A DNA stretch of 43,587 bases from NCBI GenBank assembly GCA_900474095.1, contig UCOA01000019.1:1-43587 (forward strand). Reading direction: 5' to 3'. The position numbers and the translations under genes are program-made. The stretch is from Hyphomicrobiales bacterium (GTDB lineage: Bacteria; Pseudomonadota; Alphaproteobacteria; Rhizobiales; Rhizobiaceae). The notes beneath the pieces were generated by a model. The model was not told the DNA's origin, made no database searches, and saw only the letters and a program-made list of their open reading frames with translations. Below are positions 9,233-17,032 of the stretch, piece by piece (positions within the stretch are counted from its first letter, which is position 1; the number at the start of each line of letters is the position of its first letter).

Positions 9233-9970
9233 ATGGTGAAAGATCCGACCATTCAAATTGCGATTGTCGAAGATGACCCGGCGGTTGCTGAGATGCTGGA
9301 GCAAATGCTTCTTGGCGAAGGTTATCTGGTACGCCTTTGTCCAACCGCTGCGGCATTGCGAGCGACGCTCGAGCGCGAGCAGGTTGACGTAATTCTACTC
9401 GACCTCAGCCTGCCGGACGGGAACGGACTGCAGCTTGCCGCGCAGGTTCGCGCCACGGCTTCAATTCCGATCATCATGCTTTCGGGAAAGGGCAGTGAGA
9501 TCGACAGGATAGTCGGCCTTGAGGTCGGGGCCGACGACTATATCGTGAAGCCCTTCAGTGTACGGGAGGTCGCCGCCCGTATCAGAGCTGTCATGCGACG
9601 CGGTCGGCTTGTCGAGCCGGCGCACGCGCCCGCTGTCCACAAGGGCTACAAATTTGCCGGCTGGATTCTCGATGTCGATTTAAGGCGCTTATACAATCCC
9701 GGCAGCAAGCATGTCGCGCTGACCGTAAACGAATTCGATCTTCTCCTGTCAATAGTCTCCGCCTCGGGCCGGATTCTCACGCGAAACCAATTGCTTGAAA
9801 TGACCCGCCGTGACAGCAATGACGACGTGTTCGATCGGACTGTCGACGTGCTGATATTGCGATTGCGCCGGAAAATCGAGGCCAATCCCCAGGTTCCGCA
9901 ATTCATCGTCACCGAACGCGGCATCGGCTACAGGTTTAGCCCGTCGGTCGAGCGCTTCGGCTTGGAGTGA
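9233..9970 (+). CDS. Response regulator, OmpR/PhoB family
   Basis: A 245-residue DNA-binding response regulator. Receiver: acidic pocket EDD (13-15), phospho-acceptor D57 in VILLDLSLPDG, conserved T/S position as LSGKG, and lysine in DDYIVKPF. C-terminal winged helix: LTVNEFDLL, GRILTRNQLLEM, RTVDVLILRLRRKIE and ERGIGYRF. It lies 46 bp after the sensory binding protein, probably cotranscribed; the purine-rich AGGAG is about 12 bases from the ATG, rather distant. Its last 43 bp overlap the 3' end of the convergent kinase gene, so the two mRNAs are antisense to each other at their ends. Likely targets are the sugar importer and, by the shared promoter element, glgP. Confidence 0.95.
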   Translation: MVKDPTIQIAIVEDDPAVAEMLEQMLLGEGYLVRLCPTAAALRATLEREQVDVILLDLSLPDGNGLQLAAQVRATASIPIIMLSGKGSEIDRIVGLEVGADDYIVKPFSVREVAARIRAVMRRGRLVEPAHAPAVHKGYKFAGWILDVDLRRLYNPGSKHVALTVNEFDLLLSIVSASGRILTRNQLLEMTRRDSNDDVFDRTVDVLILRLRRKIEANPQVPQFIVTERGIGYRFSPSVERFGLE

Positions 9971-12627
9971 CGCCCCTCAAGTAGCGAGCGCAGAGCTGCG
10001 GCAAGAGCCTCTTTGCGATAGGGCTTGCCCAACAGCCGGACGTCGCTGCCGAGAACCATATCCTGCTCAAGGCGGCCGGGCGGGTGACCTGACGTGTAGA
10101 GCACCGCAATGTCCGGCTGCACGTCCCGTGCATAGGCTGCGATATCAACGCCGTTCAAGCCGCCCGTCAGCATGACATCCGTGAACAATAGATCGAAGGT
10201 CGACCGATCAAGTTCGATTTTCGCCTCTTCCGCGTCGCCGGTCACCACCGTCCGATAGCCGAGGCTCGTCAGCATATCCGCCACTGTTTCCCGCACGATA
10301 GGATCATCTTCCACCACCAGCAGGTACTCGGCGCCGCCTTGAGCCACGCTTTTCGGATCCAAAGGCCAGTGGCTCCGCGTGGCAACGCCGTCCTCGAGTG
10401 TCGGCATTGTGATCGAAACAAGCGTTCCTGCGCCCGGTTCGCTCTCGATATCAATCTGGCCGCCAGATTGGGTGACGAAGCCATACACCATGCTGAGGCC
10501 AAGGCCGCTCCCGCTGCCCTTCTCTTTTGTGGTGAAGAACGGCTCGTACACTCTCGCTAGAACATCGGCCATCATTCCCGCGCCATTGTCGCTGACGCGG
10601 ATGCGAACCGAACTGTCGTCACCATCCCGCAAGAGAGCGGTTTCAACGCGGATTGTGCCGCCTGTCCGCATCGCGTCACGACTGTTGAATACGAGATTGA
10701 GAATCGCATTCTCGAACTGCCCCGGATCCACGAAAACCTTCTGAAGAGCGGGCTGAAGATCCGTCTCGACGGCGATGTTCGGACCGAGGCTATAGCTGAG
10801 GAGTTCAAGCAAATTGACAATGAGAGCGTTCAGATCGGTGATTTCTGGTTGCAATGCCTGTTGGCGGGAGAAGGCAAGTAGTCTCTGCGTTACTGTGGCA
10901 CCGCGCTCGGCCGCCTCCAGCGCGCGAAGGATCCTCTGCGTCAGGTCGGGCCGGTCGTGCAGCATTTCGTGCAGCATCTGGAGATTGCCGCTGACTGCTG
11001 CAAGCAGGTTGTTGAAGTCGTGAGCGATGCCGCTGGTCAACTGGCCGACGGCGTCCATACGCTGCGACTGACGGAGCTGACGTTCCATGGCGCGCTGCTC
11101 GGTCAAGTCGGTGTAAATTGTCGTGAACCCGCCGGGCATTGGATGGCTTCTCAACTCGACGGTTCTGCCGTTTCGAAATCGATGTTCGTAGCGGATGGCC
11201 TCCGTCGTTCGTTGGCGAAACAACTCGTCAGGATGGGCGACGCTGCCGTCCATGAACGTTGCCGCGACGCCGGCGCTGACAAGTTGTCCGACGATCTGCC
11301 GGAAATGCATGCCTTGCGTGATCGTTGCCGGATTAAGTTCGTTGATCTCCAGGAACTGTGGATTCCAGGCAACGAGGCAGCCTGCAGAGTCGAAGACCGA
11401 CATTCCGTCGGTCATATTGGCAAATGTCGCCGCGAGCGTCCGAGACTTGTCAATAAGGTCGTTGGCAAGCGCTTCGCGGTCGAAGCTCTGTTCCTTAAAA
11501 ACGTTAAACGCGCGAGCCAGGCTTCCGAACTCATCCATGCGGTCGACCGCTGGAACGTTGGTGCTGCGGTCGCCGGCGGCAAGCCTCGCCATGGCTGACG
11601 TTACGGCTTGCAAATTGCCGGCGAGGTTGCGCAGCACATAGAATGCGGCAAGCCCGCCCGCTATCATCGAAATCAGGGTTAGGGGAAGAATTCGGCCTTT
11701 GCCCCGCTCGAGAGCGGCATCCGTCTCGGAACTCCGCAACTGCGCGGTCGTCATCGTGCGACCGGCGACCTCGGTCACCCGGTCGCTGAGCTGCAGCGAG
11801 ACAGCGTGGATGGTGGCGAGTAGATATTTTGTTTTCTCGTGTGCAGACAATTCGCGCCGACGCAGTTCGAACACCCTCGCTTGTGAGGCCACGAATTCGC
11901 TGATCGCGGCGTCCTGTGGTGACCTCCCCGAGATGTCGGACGCTGCATCTGATTTCCCATTGAGCCGTTCTGAAAACTTTGAAAAGTCGCTTTGAAGCGC
12001 CATGATCGTCACGGGACTTTCGGCGCCCATTGCCTCGAAAACCGTTGCCACCATGCCTTGGAAGGCCGTCAGGCGCGTCGCCGCTGGCGCCTGCGTAATT
12101 ACGGGTGTGGTTTTCCTGATAATTGCCTCGATTTGGTTGCGCCTGTCGAAGGAATAGCGCAACTCAAGCATATCAGAGCGTATGCCGAGGCTCTCACGTG
12201 TGTTTTGCACTAAGCCCCTCAGGTCGGTTTCAAGCCGTTCAGCGAGTGAGCGCAGCGTGCCCCCGCGCGCAGCCCCGCCGGGCTCCACGGCATCCACCAA
12301 CGTCCTGAAATCGACGAGTTGTTCGTCCAGACTGTCGCTCTCCACGTTCAATCTGTTCATGACTTGAATGGAGCCAACAAATGGCGCGATGGCGGCGATG
12401 GCCGAACTCCGCTTTGCCAATTCCATGGCCCTTCCGATGTCGGGCAGACTGTCGTCGCGCAGAGATTTTAGGGCCTGTTCAGTGTTCGTGAAGCCGCGCC
12501 AACCAATCGACCCGATTATCACGTTCAAGCTGACAATCAGGCAGAAAGCGATGAGAAGCTTCGCCTTGACAGTCCTGAGGAACGGGAAAGTCGTCTTCTG
12601 CGCGATGTCTTGGGCCCGATACTTCAT
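9928..12627 (-). CDS. Hybrid sensor histidine kinase (periplasmic sensor, HAMP, PAS, kinase, receiver)
   Basis: An 899-residue membrane kinase. Order: TM1 about 22-42 (AKLLIAFCLIVSLNVIIGS); a mostly helical periplasmic region to about 310; TM2 about 313-333; HAMP about 334-390; PAS-like region about 395-510; HisKA with H536 in TSGIAHDFNNLL; ATPase with N648 (LNLVFNSRDAM), DNGAGM (680-685) and GSGSGLGLSMVYGF; C-terminal receiver with D817 in LLFTDVML and K868. No HPt domain follows, unlike TorS, so relay to the regulator at 9233 is either direct from H536 or needs a separate HPt; the receiver may be a phosphate sink. The large periplasmic region suits contact with the binding protein at 8221-9186. 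Antiparallel 43-bp overlap with the regulator gene. Cognate pairing is inferred from position. Confidence 0.93.
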   Translation of the reverse strand: MKYRAQDIAQKTTFPFLRTVKAKLLIAFCLIVSLNVIIGSIGWRGFTNTEQALKSLRDDSLPDIGRAMELAKRSSAIAAIAPFVGSIQVMNRLNVESDSLDEQLVDFRTLVDAVEPGGAARGGTLRSLAERLETDLRGLVQNTRESLGIRSDMLELRYSFDRRNQIEAIIRKTTPVITQAPAATRLTAFQGMVATVFEAMGAESPVTIMALQSDFSKFSERLNGKSDAASDISGRSPQDAAISEFVASQARVFELRRRELSAHEKTKYLLATIHAVSLQLSDRVTEVAGRTMTTAQLRSSETDAALERGKGRILPLTLISMIAGGLAAFYVLRNLAGNLQAVTSAMARLAAGDRSTNVPAVDRMDEFGSLARAFNVFKEQSFDREALANDLIDKSRTLAATFANMTDGMSVFDSAGCLVAWNPQFLEINELNPATITQGMHFRQIVGQLVSAGVAATFMDGSVAHPDELFRQRTTEAIRYEHRFRNGRTVELRSHPMPGGFTTIYTDLTEQRAMERQLRQSQRMDAVGQLTSGIAHDFNNLLAAVSGNLQMLHEMLHDRPDLTQRILRALEAAERGATVTQRLLAFSRQQALQPEITDLNALIVNLLELLSYSLGPNIAVETDLQPALQKVFVDPGQFENAILNLVFNSRDAMRTGGTIRVETALLRDGDDSSVRIRVSDNGAGMMADVLARVYEPFFTTKEKGSGSGLGLSMVYGFVTQSGGQIDIESEPGAGTLVSITMPTLEDGVATRSHWPLDPKSVAQGGAEYLLVVEDDPIVRETVADMLTSLGYRTVVTGDAEEAKIELDRSTFDLLFTDVMLTGGLNGVDIAAYARDVQPDIAVLYTSGHPPGRLEQDMVLGSDVRLLGKPYRKEALAAALRSLLEGRHSKPKRSTDGLNL

Positions 12628-13096
12628 GGTGCAATCAGGCTTGGCTTTGGCGATTTCGCTGTAGCCGAACCAGAAAACGCGAGCTTCTCCGATACAGGCC
12701 TATTCACATCATCACCCATGCTTACTCGTTTAAATTGAACATGCTGGCCTACCGTGCCTAGAGCGGCACGTAAGTCGAACCTGATAGCGGGCTTCTGTTT
12801 GGATCGCTATGAATCGTCTTGAATGTATCCGGGTTGATCGTGAGGTCAATCCATCGCGTTATAGTGGAAAAGGGGAGGAGATCGGCGATGACGAACTGAG
12901 CGAACCGCTGCCAAACAGTCGCTTACTTATCAACGATTACTCGCGCATTGTCCGAAACCGCACAGAATGCGCAAGTAAACGGTCGATCGCGAAACGATGG
13001 GTCAGAACAAGGATATCCTGATTCCATAGCCGTTTCTTTGACAATCGAGGACAAATCCTGGAGATTAAAATCTGCCCACAACCATTGGAGGCAGTT

Positions 13097-13135
13097 ATGC
13101 GCTACCCGCGACGGGTGACCAGGTCCGCGCCATGA
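13097..13135 (+). CDS. Possible 12-codon leader peptide
   Basis: ATG with TTGGAGG five bases upstream, the best ribosome binding site in this stretch, opening a 12-residue arginine-rich peptide (MRYPRRVTRSAP). Its TGA overlaps the ATG of the next small frame (ATGA, 13132-13135), the pattern of translational coupling. No homology can be judged at this length. It could equally be chance in decaying DNA. Confidence 0.2.
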   Translation: MRYPRRVTRSAP

Positions 13136-13215
13136 CCCCAGCACTTGGCATCACCGTACTCGCCTTGGTGATTGCTGTGATTCTTCGCGACATCTACTTT
13201 TCGGACGACCGGTAG
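13132..13215 (+). CDS. Possible 27-residue single-span membrane peptide
   Basis: Starts within the stop of the preceding tiny frame and encodes a short peptide with one hydrophobic segment (LGITVLALVIAVILRDIY) and an acidic-basic tail (FSDDR). Size, one membrane span and coupled start resemble known small membrane proteins, but I do not recognise it. Conservation in relatives would be needed to call it real. Confidence 0.22.
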   Translation: MTPALGITVLALVIAVILRDIYFSDDR

Positions 13216-13305
13216 ATGGATTTTCGCGATGTCGGGCCATGCAGCTGATTTCCGTGGGTATTGCCGTCCATATTGGGCAACACTAACATGATGATGTCTG
13301 ATCGA

Positions 13306-13645
13306 ATGGGCCAGCCGTTCGGTCGGCCCGGAGGTTTTACCTTGCCCCCGAGGGAGCCTCCTTCGGTCGTCTATCTGCTCCTTGATCATGCCTTCTCCAT
13401 CGGCTTCAACCGTGTCGCCTGGCGCTGCAACACCCTTTAACATGCCTCTCGGAAGGCTGCTGAACGACCGGGGCTTGTTTTCGAGGGAACGTGGCGCAAG
13501 GCCCAGATCAACAGGCAGATGGCGCGATACGAGCTGGTACGCGCAGATCGCGGAAGAGTGGCCAGCCAACAAGCCGCTGTTCGAACGCTGGCTGCCTGAC
13601 GCCAACTTTGACCCTGACGGCCGTCAGCGTTCACCGCTGCGATGA
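13306..13645 (+). pseudogene. Relic of a RimJ/RimL-type GNAT acetyltransferase
   Basis: Pieces of one family appear in order but in different frames. An N-terminal start MGQPFGRPGGFTLPPREPP at 13306 runs straight into a C-terminal segment (VYLLLDHAFSIGFNRVAWRC, about 13366-13425), so the middle of the domain is deleted. A shift then gives SRKAAERPGLVFEGTWRKA (about 13446-13510). A second shift gives GRWRDTSWYAQIAEEW and the end of the protein at the TGA 13643-13645. Intact relatives read YLLL-HAF, VEWKC, SRRAAERLGF-FEG and G-RDTAWY in a single frame of about 200 residues. Non-functional. It shows that this part of the window is decaying, or has sequence errors. Confidence 0.82.
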
Positions 13646-13805
13646 TCGCCTGCTTGCCGTAGACCCTTACACTGATGCCAAATAGCGCTGACAATCAGTG
13701 CCAAATAACGATCAATGTCACACTTCTCGCCGGTATCGGCTTTTGGGAGCCTGTCGCATCGAGACAAGCTTGAGAACACCCCCCGGCCCGGCCGATCGCT
13801 GATAC

Positions 13806-14525
13806 TCAGCGTGACATCTCGTTGAAAGGGCAAACATCATCTTCGAAAGGGACATGTTTTCGACGAAACTGCGTGTTTTCCACGATCTCCGGCTTGCTGA
13901 TCCTGTCCATGCGGAAGTGGCGGAAATCCTCGCGGGCGGCATCCCAGGCCACGAGATACCAAAGTGGCGGTAGGATCAGCATGGCCTGTGGTTCGACCTC
14001 GCGGATGGTTTCTACTCCGTTAGCGTCACGGTAGCGGAACCGCAGATGTAGCCGTTGGAGAAATGCCGTCTCGAAGGCGGGCAGCAGAGCTGGATCGATC
14101 AAACCCAGGTCCGAAATATCCTGCTTGGGCGACAACTGTCCGACATACAGGCAGTCGAGAAGCCGGCGCAGGTCTCGCACCTTGTCTGCCGACAGTGCCC
14201 TCTCGATCTTGGCAAGCCCCGCATCAGCGAGATCGGAGAAGGGAAGGGACCGGGCCGCGCGCATTGCCGCAACGCTGATGAGGAGCGCGAACACCTCCAT
14301 CACGGAGAGCCGAGCAGTGGTCTGCACCGATTCCGGGTCGAGCTGAAGCCCGCCGCCCCGGCCGGATTCGGAATGGATGACGAAGCCTTGGTCACGCAGC
14401 GCTACGATGTCGCGCAGCACCGTTCGCCTTGAAGCACCAACTTCCTCTGCCAAGTCGTTGACCGTCGAGGCTCCGTTGCGCCGGAGGATGCGCACGATAG
14501 CGTCATGTCGGAGGCTGATGTTCAT
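13806..14525 (-). CDS. HTH-WYL transcriptional regulator (YafY/DeoR-like)
   Basis: A 239-residue regulator. The N-terminal winged HTH (about 5-58) reads RHDAIVRILRRNGASTVNDL, ASRRTVLRDIVALRDQGFVI and GRGGGLQL. The C-terminal ligand-sensing WYL domain (about 140-235) has the name-giving W189-Y190-L191 in LPPLWYLVAWD and the following FRHFRMDRI. It is divergently transcribed from the RidA-like gene at 14610 with 84 bp between the starts, and an inverted repeat in that gap (14544-14566) is a likely operator. The simplest model is local control of the RidA-like gene and autoregulation. Some WYL proteins respond to nucleic-acid or cyclic-nucleotide ligands; none can be predicted here. Confidence 0.9.
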   Translation of the reverse strand: MNISLRHDAIVRILRRNGASTVNDLAEEVGASRRTVLRDIVALRDQGFVIHSESGRGGGLQLDPESVQTTARLSVMEVFALLISVAAMRAARSLPFSDLADAGLAKIERALSADKVRDLRRLLDCLYVGQLSPKQDISDLGLIDPALLPAFETAFLQRLHLRFRYRDANGVETIREVEPQAMLILPPLWYLVAWDAAREDFRHFRMDRISKPEIVENTQFRRKHVPFEDDVCPFNEMSR

Positions 14526-14543
14526 TTACGGACCCTAGCCCAT

Positions 14544-14566
14544 TTGGTGTCAAACTATGGCACCAA
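14544..14566. promoter_or_regulatory. Candidate operator of the WYL regulator
   Basis: TTGGTG (14544-14549) and CACCAA (14561-14566) form an inverted repeat with 11 bases between arms, in the 84-bp divergent gap between the regulator start (14525) and the RidA-like start (14610). Position and symmetry fit a dimeric repressor site. Function is inferred. Confidence 0.5.
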
Positions 14567-14609
14567 TTTACTCTAGGCGGGTCATGGTAGCTCAACAAGG
14601 AGACTGAAC

Positions 14610-15035
14610 ATGACATACCAAACACCCGTCGCGACTGCAACGCCGGTCATCGTCAACCCTTCCCATCTGCACGACCCGACGCCGAATGGCTACAGCACAG
14701 CGGTCATCACCCCTGCTTCCGGTCGGCTGGCTTTTATCTCCGGACAAGGCGGACAGGACCAGACCGGCGCTCTCTCGCCGGATTTCGCGACACAGGTGGA
14801 ACTGGCATACGCAAACCTCACCGCCGTAATCGACGCGCTTGGCGCTCGCCTGGACCAGGTCGCGAAACTGACAGTTTTCGTGGTCGACCACGATATGTCG
14901 AAGTTGGGTGTGCTGACTGAGAACGTGACGCGGATCTTCGGTGCCAAGCTGCCTGCGCAGACGCTAGTTCCGGTGCCAAAGCTCGCCATCGACCCCATGC
15001 TTTTCGAGGTAGAGGCTGTGGTTCTCTTGGATTGA
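14610..15035 (+). CDS. RidA/YjgF-family protein lacking the usual arginine
   Basis: A 141-residue member of the Rid superfamily of small trimeric cytoplasmic proteins; canonical RidA removes reactive enamine/imine intermediates. Family blocks seen are VITPASGRLAFISGQGGQD, FATQVELAYANLTAVIDALGA and KLTVFVVD. In canonical RidA an arginine in a PxR motif binds the substrate carboxylate; here the corresponding segment is LPAQTLVPV, with glutamine. That suggests a Rid subgroup without classic imine deaminase activity. AAGGAG lies seven bases before the ATG. It is divergent from a WYL regulator that probably controls it. Function beyond the family is unknown. Confidence 0.88.
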   Translation: MTYQTPVATATPVIVNPSHLHDPTPNGYSTAVITPASGRLAFISGQGGQDQTGALSPDFATQVELAYANLTAVIDALGARLDQVAKLTVFVVDHDMSKLGVLTENVTRIFGAKLPAQTLVPVPKLAIDPMLFEVEAVVLLD

Positions 15036-15118
15036 GCGCCCGACCGAAGTACCGACATGTCGGTGCGCGCAGTTAGCGCGACATGCATGAGCCCACACGG
15101 CAATCCCATGAGTGAGCC

Positions 15119-15729
15119 TTAGCAAAGTCCGTTCAGCTTGAGGATCTTATGCGCCTCGATCGATGCCCGAAGCTCGTCTTCGGAGGTGCGGCTCCCCTGG
15201 TTGGCGTCGGGATGGTGCATTTTGAGCCGTTCCTTGTAGCGACGCCTGATTTCCTCCGGTGTCGCCTCCAGCGAAAGACCGAGTGTCTCGAAAGCCTTGG
15301 CTTCGAGCACTTTGAGTTTTCGTCTTTGGAGCAGGCTGGTCGTTTGTGCCGGGTGCTGTGCGGCGGCTCTGCGGGCTTTTAATGTCTTCGCAGAACCGGA
15401 CCGGACAGTCGACGGGATCGGGATTTCGGTCGCTTGGTTGACACGGGTTCCAAAGGTTGGGCGACTGCCGGTCGCCGCTTCCTTTTGGTAGCGGGCGATG
15501 TCCGCGTTCGAGTGAGCCGTCGTGAAGCTGTATCCCTTGTTGTAGTCTTTACGTGCTCAAGACAGAACACCAGATACAGGCCTTCCGCACCTGGGCCAAC
15601 AGGAGCGCGATGCGCGCCAACCTTTTCACAACCGTCCCATTGGCATTTCGGACCTGCGGGTTCGCTGGCGGGAGCTGACTTTTTGCGGGCAGGTTTAAGC
15701 GCCACAAATATCTTCGAATCAAACGTCAT
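15119..15729 (-). pseudogene. J-domain (DnaJ-like) protein, broken by one frameshift
   Basis: Two pieces of a common rhizobial protein lie in different frames. The N-terminal piece from the ATG at 15727-15729 has GPKCQWDGCEKVGAHRAPVG (a CxxxxC-type motif) and LVFCLEHVK. The C-terminal piece has LEAKAFETLGLSLEATPEEI, RRRYKERLKMHHPDAN with the HPD of the J-domain, and ends KILKLNGLC. A single missing base near 15546-15550 separates them: the alternative frame continues DYNKGYSFTTAHSNADIARY straight after EHVK. The repaired frame is 203 residues. One indel only, with the rest well preserved, so this may be a recent inactivation or a base-calling error. Confidence 0.85.
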
Positions 15730-16143
15730 GGCGCCTATATGGACGCAGCGCGTCATCACGGCAAGAATTTGCGAACCAGGCCCTAAGAGCTACTACGAGC
15801 TGGCGTCGGCGCCGAGGCTCAATACTAACAACCAGGCACCCTTCCAAGACCGAGCCAGATCTGTAACTGACCGGAATTGGGGCGCAAAGTGAAAGCGAAC
15901 GATTTGTGGTCCTGATTTGTGCGCGCAGGATCGCATAACATCTCGCCTGAAACCTGGCCGGTCTATTGCCCTTCTCTATGTATGCACCTGCGCGGCCGAT
16001 TCAGGTGGCTCAAACGACGAAATATACAGGGGTCCGAGGAGGGGCTTAGGCCCAATGACCGTCTTCCTGCCGCCGTGAAGGCCTCAAAGCGGGGCGACGC
16101 CTACTCGGCACCCCTTTGGCCGGGCTTGCTGCTCTTCAAGCCG
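15730..16143. other. Intergenic stretch, no gene seen
   Basis: Between the J-domain relic and the cold-shock gene's 3' hairpin. No reading frame with a recognisable product. It contains one copy of a 22-bp dispersed repeat (15928-15949). Otherwise I see nothing in it. Confidence 0.5.
15928..15949. repeat. 22-bp dispersed repeat, copy 1
   Basis: Identical over 22 bases to 27893-27914, starting GGATCGCATAACATCTCG. Flanks differ beyond this core apart from a loosely similar GCGCA/CGCAC upstream. Both copies are in gene-poor DNA. It could be the end of a mobile element or a short dispersed intergenic repeat; nothing in the sequence decides. Confidence 0.7.
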
Positions 16144-16207
16144 TCGAGGGCGCCCCACTATTCCGACCAGCCTGGGTCAGCAGGCTGGGTAGTAGCGGCG
16201 CCCTCGA
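16144..16207 (-). terminator. Large two-tier hairpin just after the cold-shock gene
   Basis: An 11-bp perfect outer stem (TCGAGGGCGCC 16144-16154 with GGCGCCCTCGA 16197-16207) encloses an 8-bp perfect inner stem (CCAGCCTG 16167-16174 with CAGGCTGG 16181-16188, six-base loop). It begins three bases after the stop codon of the cold-shock gene. There is no U-run, so it is better read as a 3' stabiliser or Rho-blocking structure than as a standard intrinsic terminator. Confidence 0.6.
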
Positions 16208-16209
16208 AT

Positions 16210-16413
16210 TTACAGGACCGAGACGTTCTCTGCCTTGGACTTGCCGGTCTTCCGATCCTGGCCAACCTCGAAGCTAACCTTGTCGCCCTCACGAAGTGAA
16301 CCGCTGCGTTGCAGGGCCGACACATGGACAAAGACGTCCTGTCCGCCATTTTCGGGTGTAATGAAGCCGAAGCCTTTATCATCATTGAAGAATTTAACCG
16401 TACCGGTCGCCAT
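16210..16413 (-). CDS. cspA: Cold-shock domain protein, CspA family
   Basis: A 67-residue single cold-shock domain, the standard length. It starts [10 protein letters not shown] and carries both RNA-binding motifs, RNP1 KGFGFI (13-18) and RNP2 DVFVHV. These proteins bind single-stranded RNA/DNA and melt secondary structure, acting as RNA chaperones or antiterminators. Rhizobia have several copies with different regulation, so the symbol denotes the family. The upstream 600 bp contain no gene and could hold a long 5' leader, common in cold-inducible csp genes, but I see no cold-box motif that I can vouch for. Confidence 0.95.
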   Translation of the reverse strand: MATGTVKFFNDDKGFGFITPENGGQDVFVHVSALQRSGSLREGDKVSFEVGQDRKTGKSKAENVSVL

Positions 16414-17032
16414 GGAATTCCATTCCTACGTCTTGTGCCAAGATTACGAAGCGGAAACTACAATGTGAACCGGACCGCATCAACCTCGAAAACCAATCCC
16501 TTCACACGCCCTAAAAAGGCGACTTTCGTTAGCACCAAGCATGAGCCGACCGGTCACCATTCCCCGTCCAGGCGAGACGGGATTGCCTCAGCCAAGGGGG
16601 CGTCCGCGTCGAAGGCATCCCATCCGTCCAATCTCGAACCGCCCGTGCGGTTTCCAGCCTTTCCGGTGGCGGCCTTGGCTTCACGCCTTCCTCCCCGTGT
16701 CAACGCGGCCTTGGTCGCGGCCCGGCGCCTGTTTTCCGGTGGCTTGCGTGTCGTCCTCCCTCCACAGCGCTGGAAGGGCACGATCGAACACAACCGAAAC
16801 GACGTGGGTCAAAGACGTGGAATGTCACGGCCCCTGCGCGACCGCGCAATTTCACCGTTGACGTGCGGGCGTTTTGCAGGCAACCGTCCATCGTCCACTT
16901 CAAGCGTCCACGTGCAGAGATCCCATGATGTCCTCCGTGGACAGCACACGCTTTCATTTAATGAGGCGACCTCCTACCTCAATTCCGGGCTCGTTGACTC
17001 GTTCAAATGCGTCGGCATGGCGTTTGCCTGCT
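16414..17032. other. Intergenic stretch upstream of the cold-shock gene
   Basis: No complete gene seen. On the minus strand an open frame without an ATG (16808-16554) ends in an arginine/lysine-rich part followed by an acidic tail (DGWDAFDADAPLAEAIPSRL), which looks more protein-like than random and could be the 3' remnant of a lost gene. I cannot name it. The part nearest 16414 should contain the csp promoter and leader. Confidence 0.4.

Larger units (their letters stand above)
12628..13305. other. Long intergenic stretch with no convincing gene
   Basis: Between the hybrid kinase and the acetyltransferase relic. Reading frames of 60-170 codons occur on both strands but none shows a recognisable domain or a good ribosome binding site, and they overlap each other. 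The only item worth recording is a pair of tiny coupled frames at 13097-13215 (separate entries). No terminator with a U-run and no repeat was seen. Confidence 0.5.

Noticed and set aside
13102..13605. 167-codon minus-strand frame
   Set aside because: Lies antisense to the acetyltransferase relic and the small coupled frames; composition and lack of motifs suggest chance.
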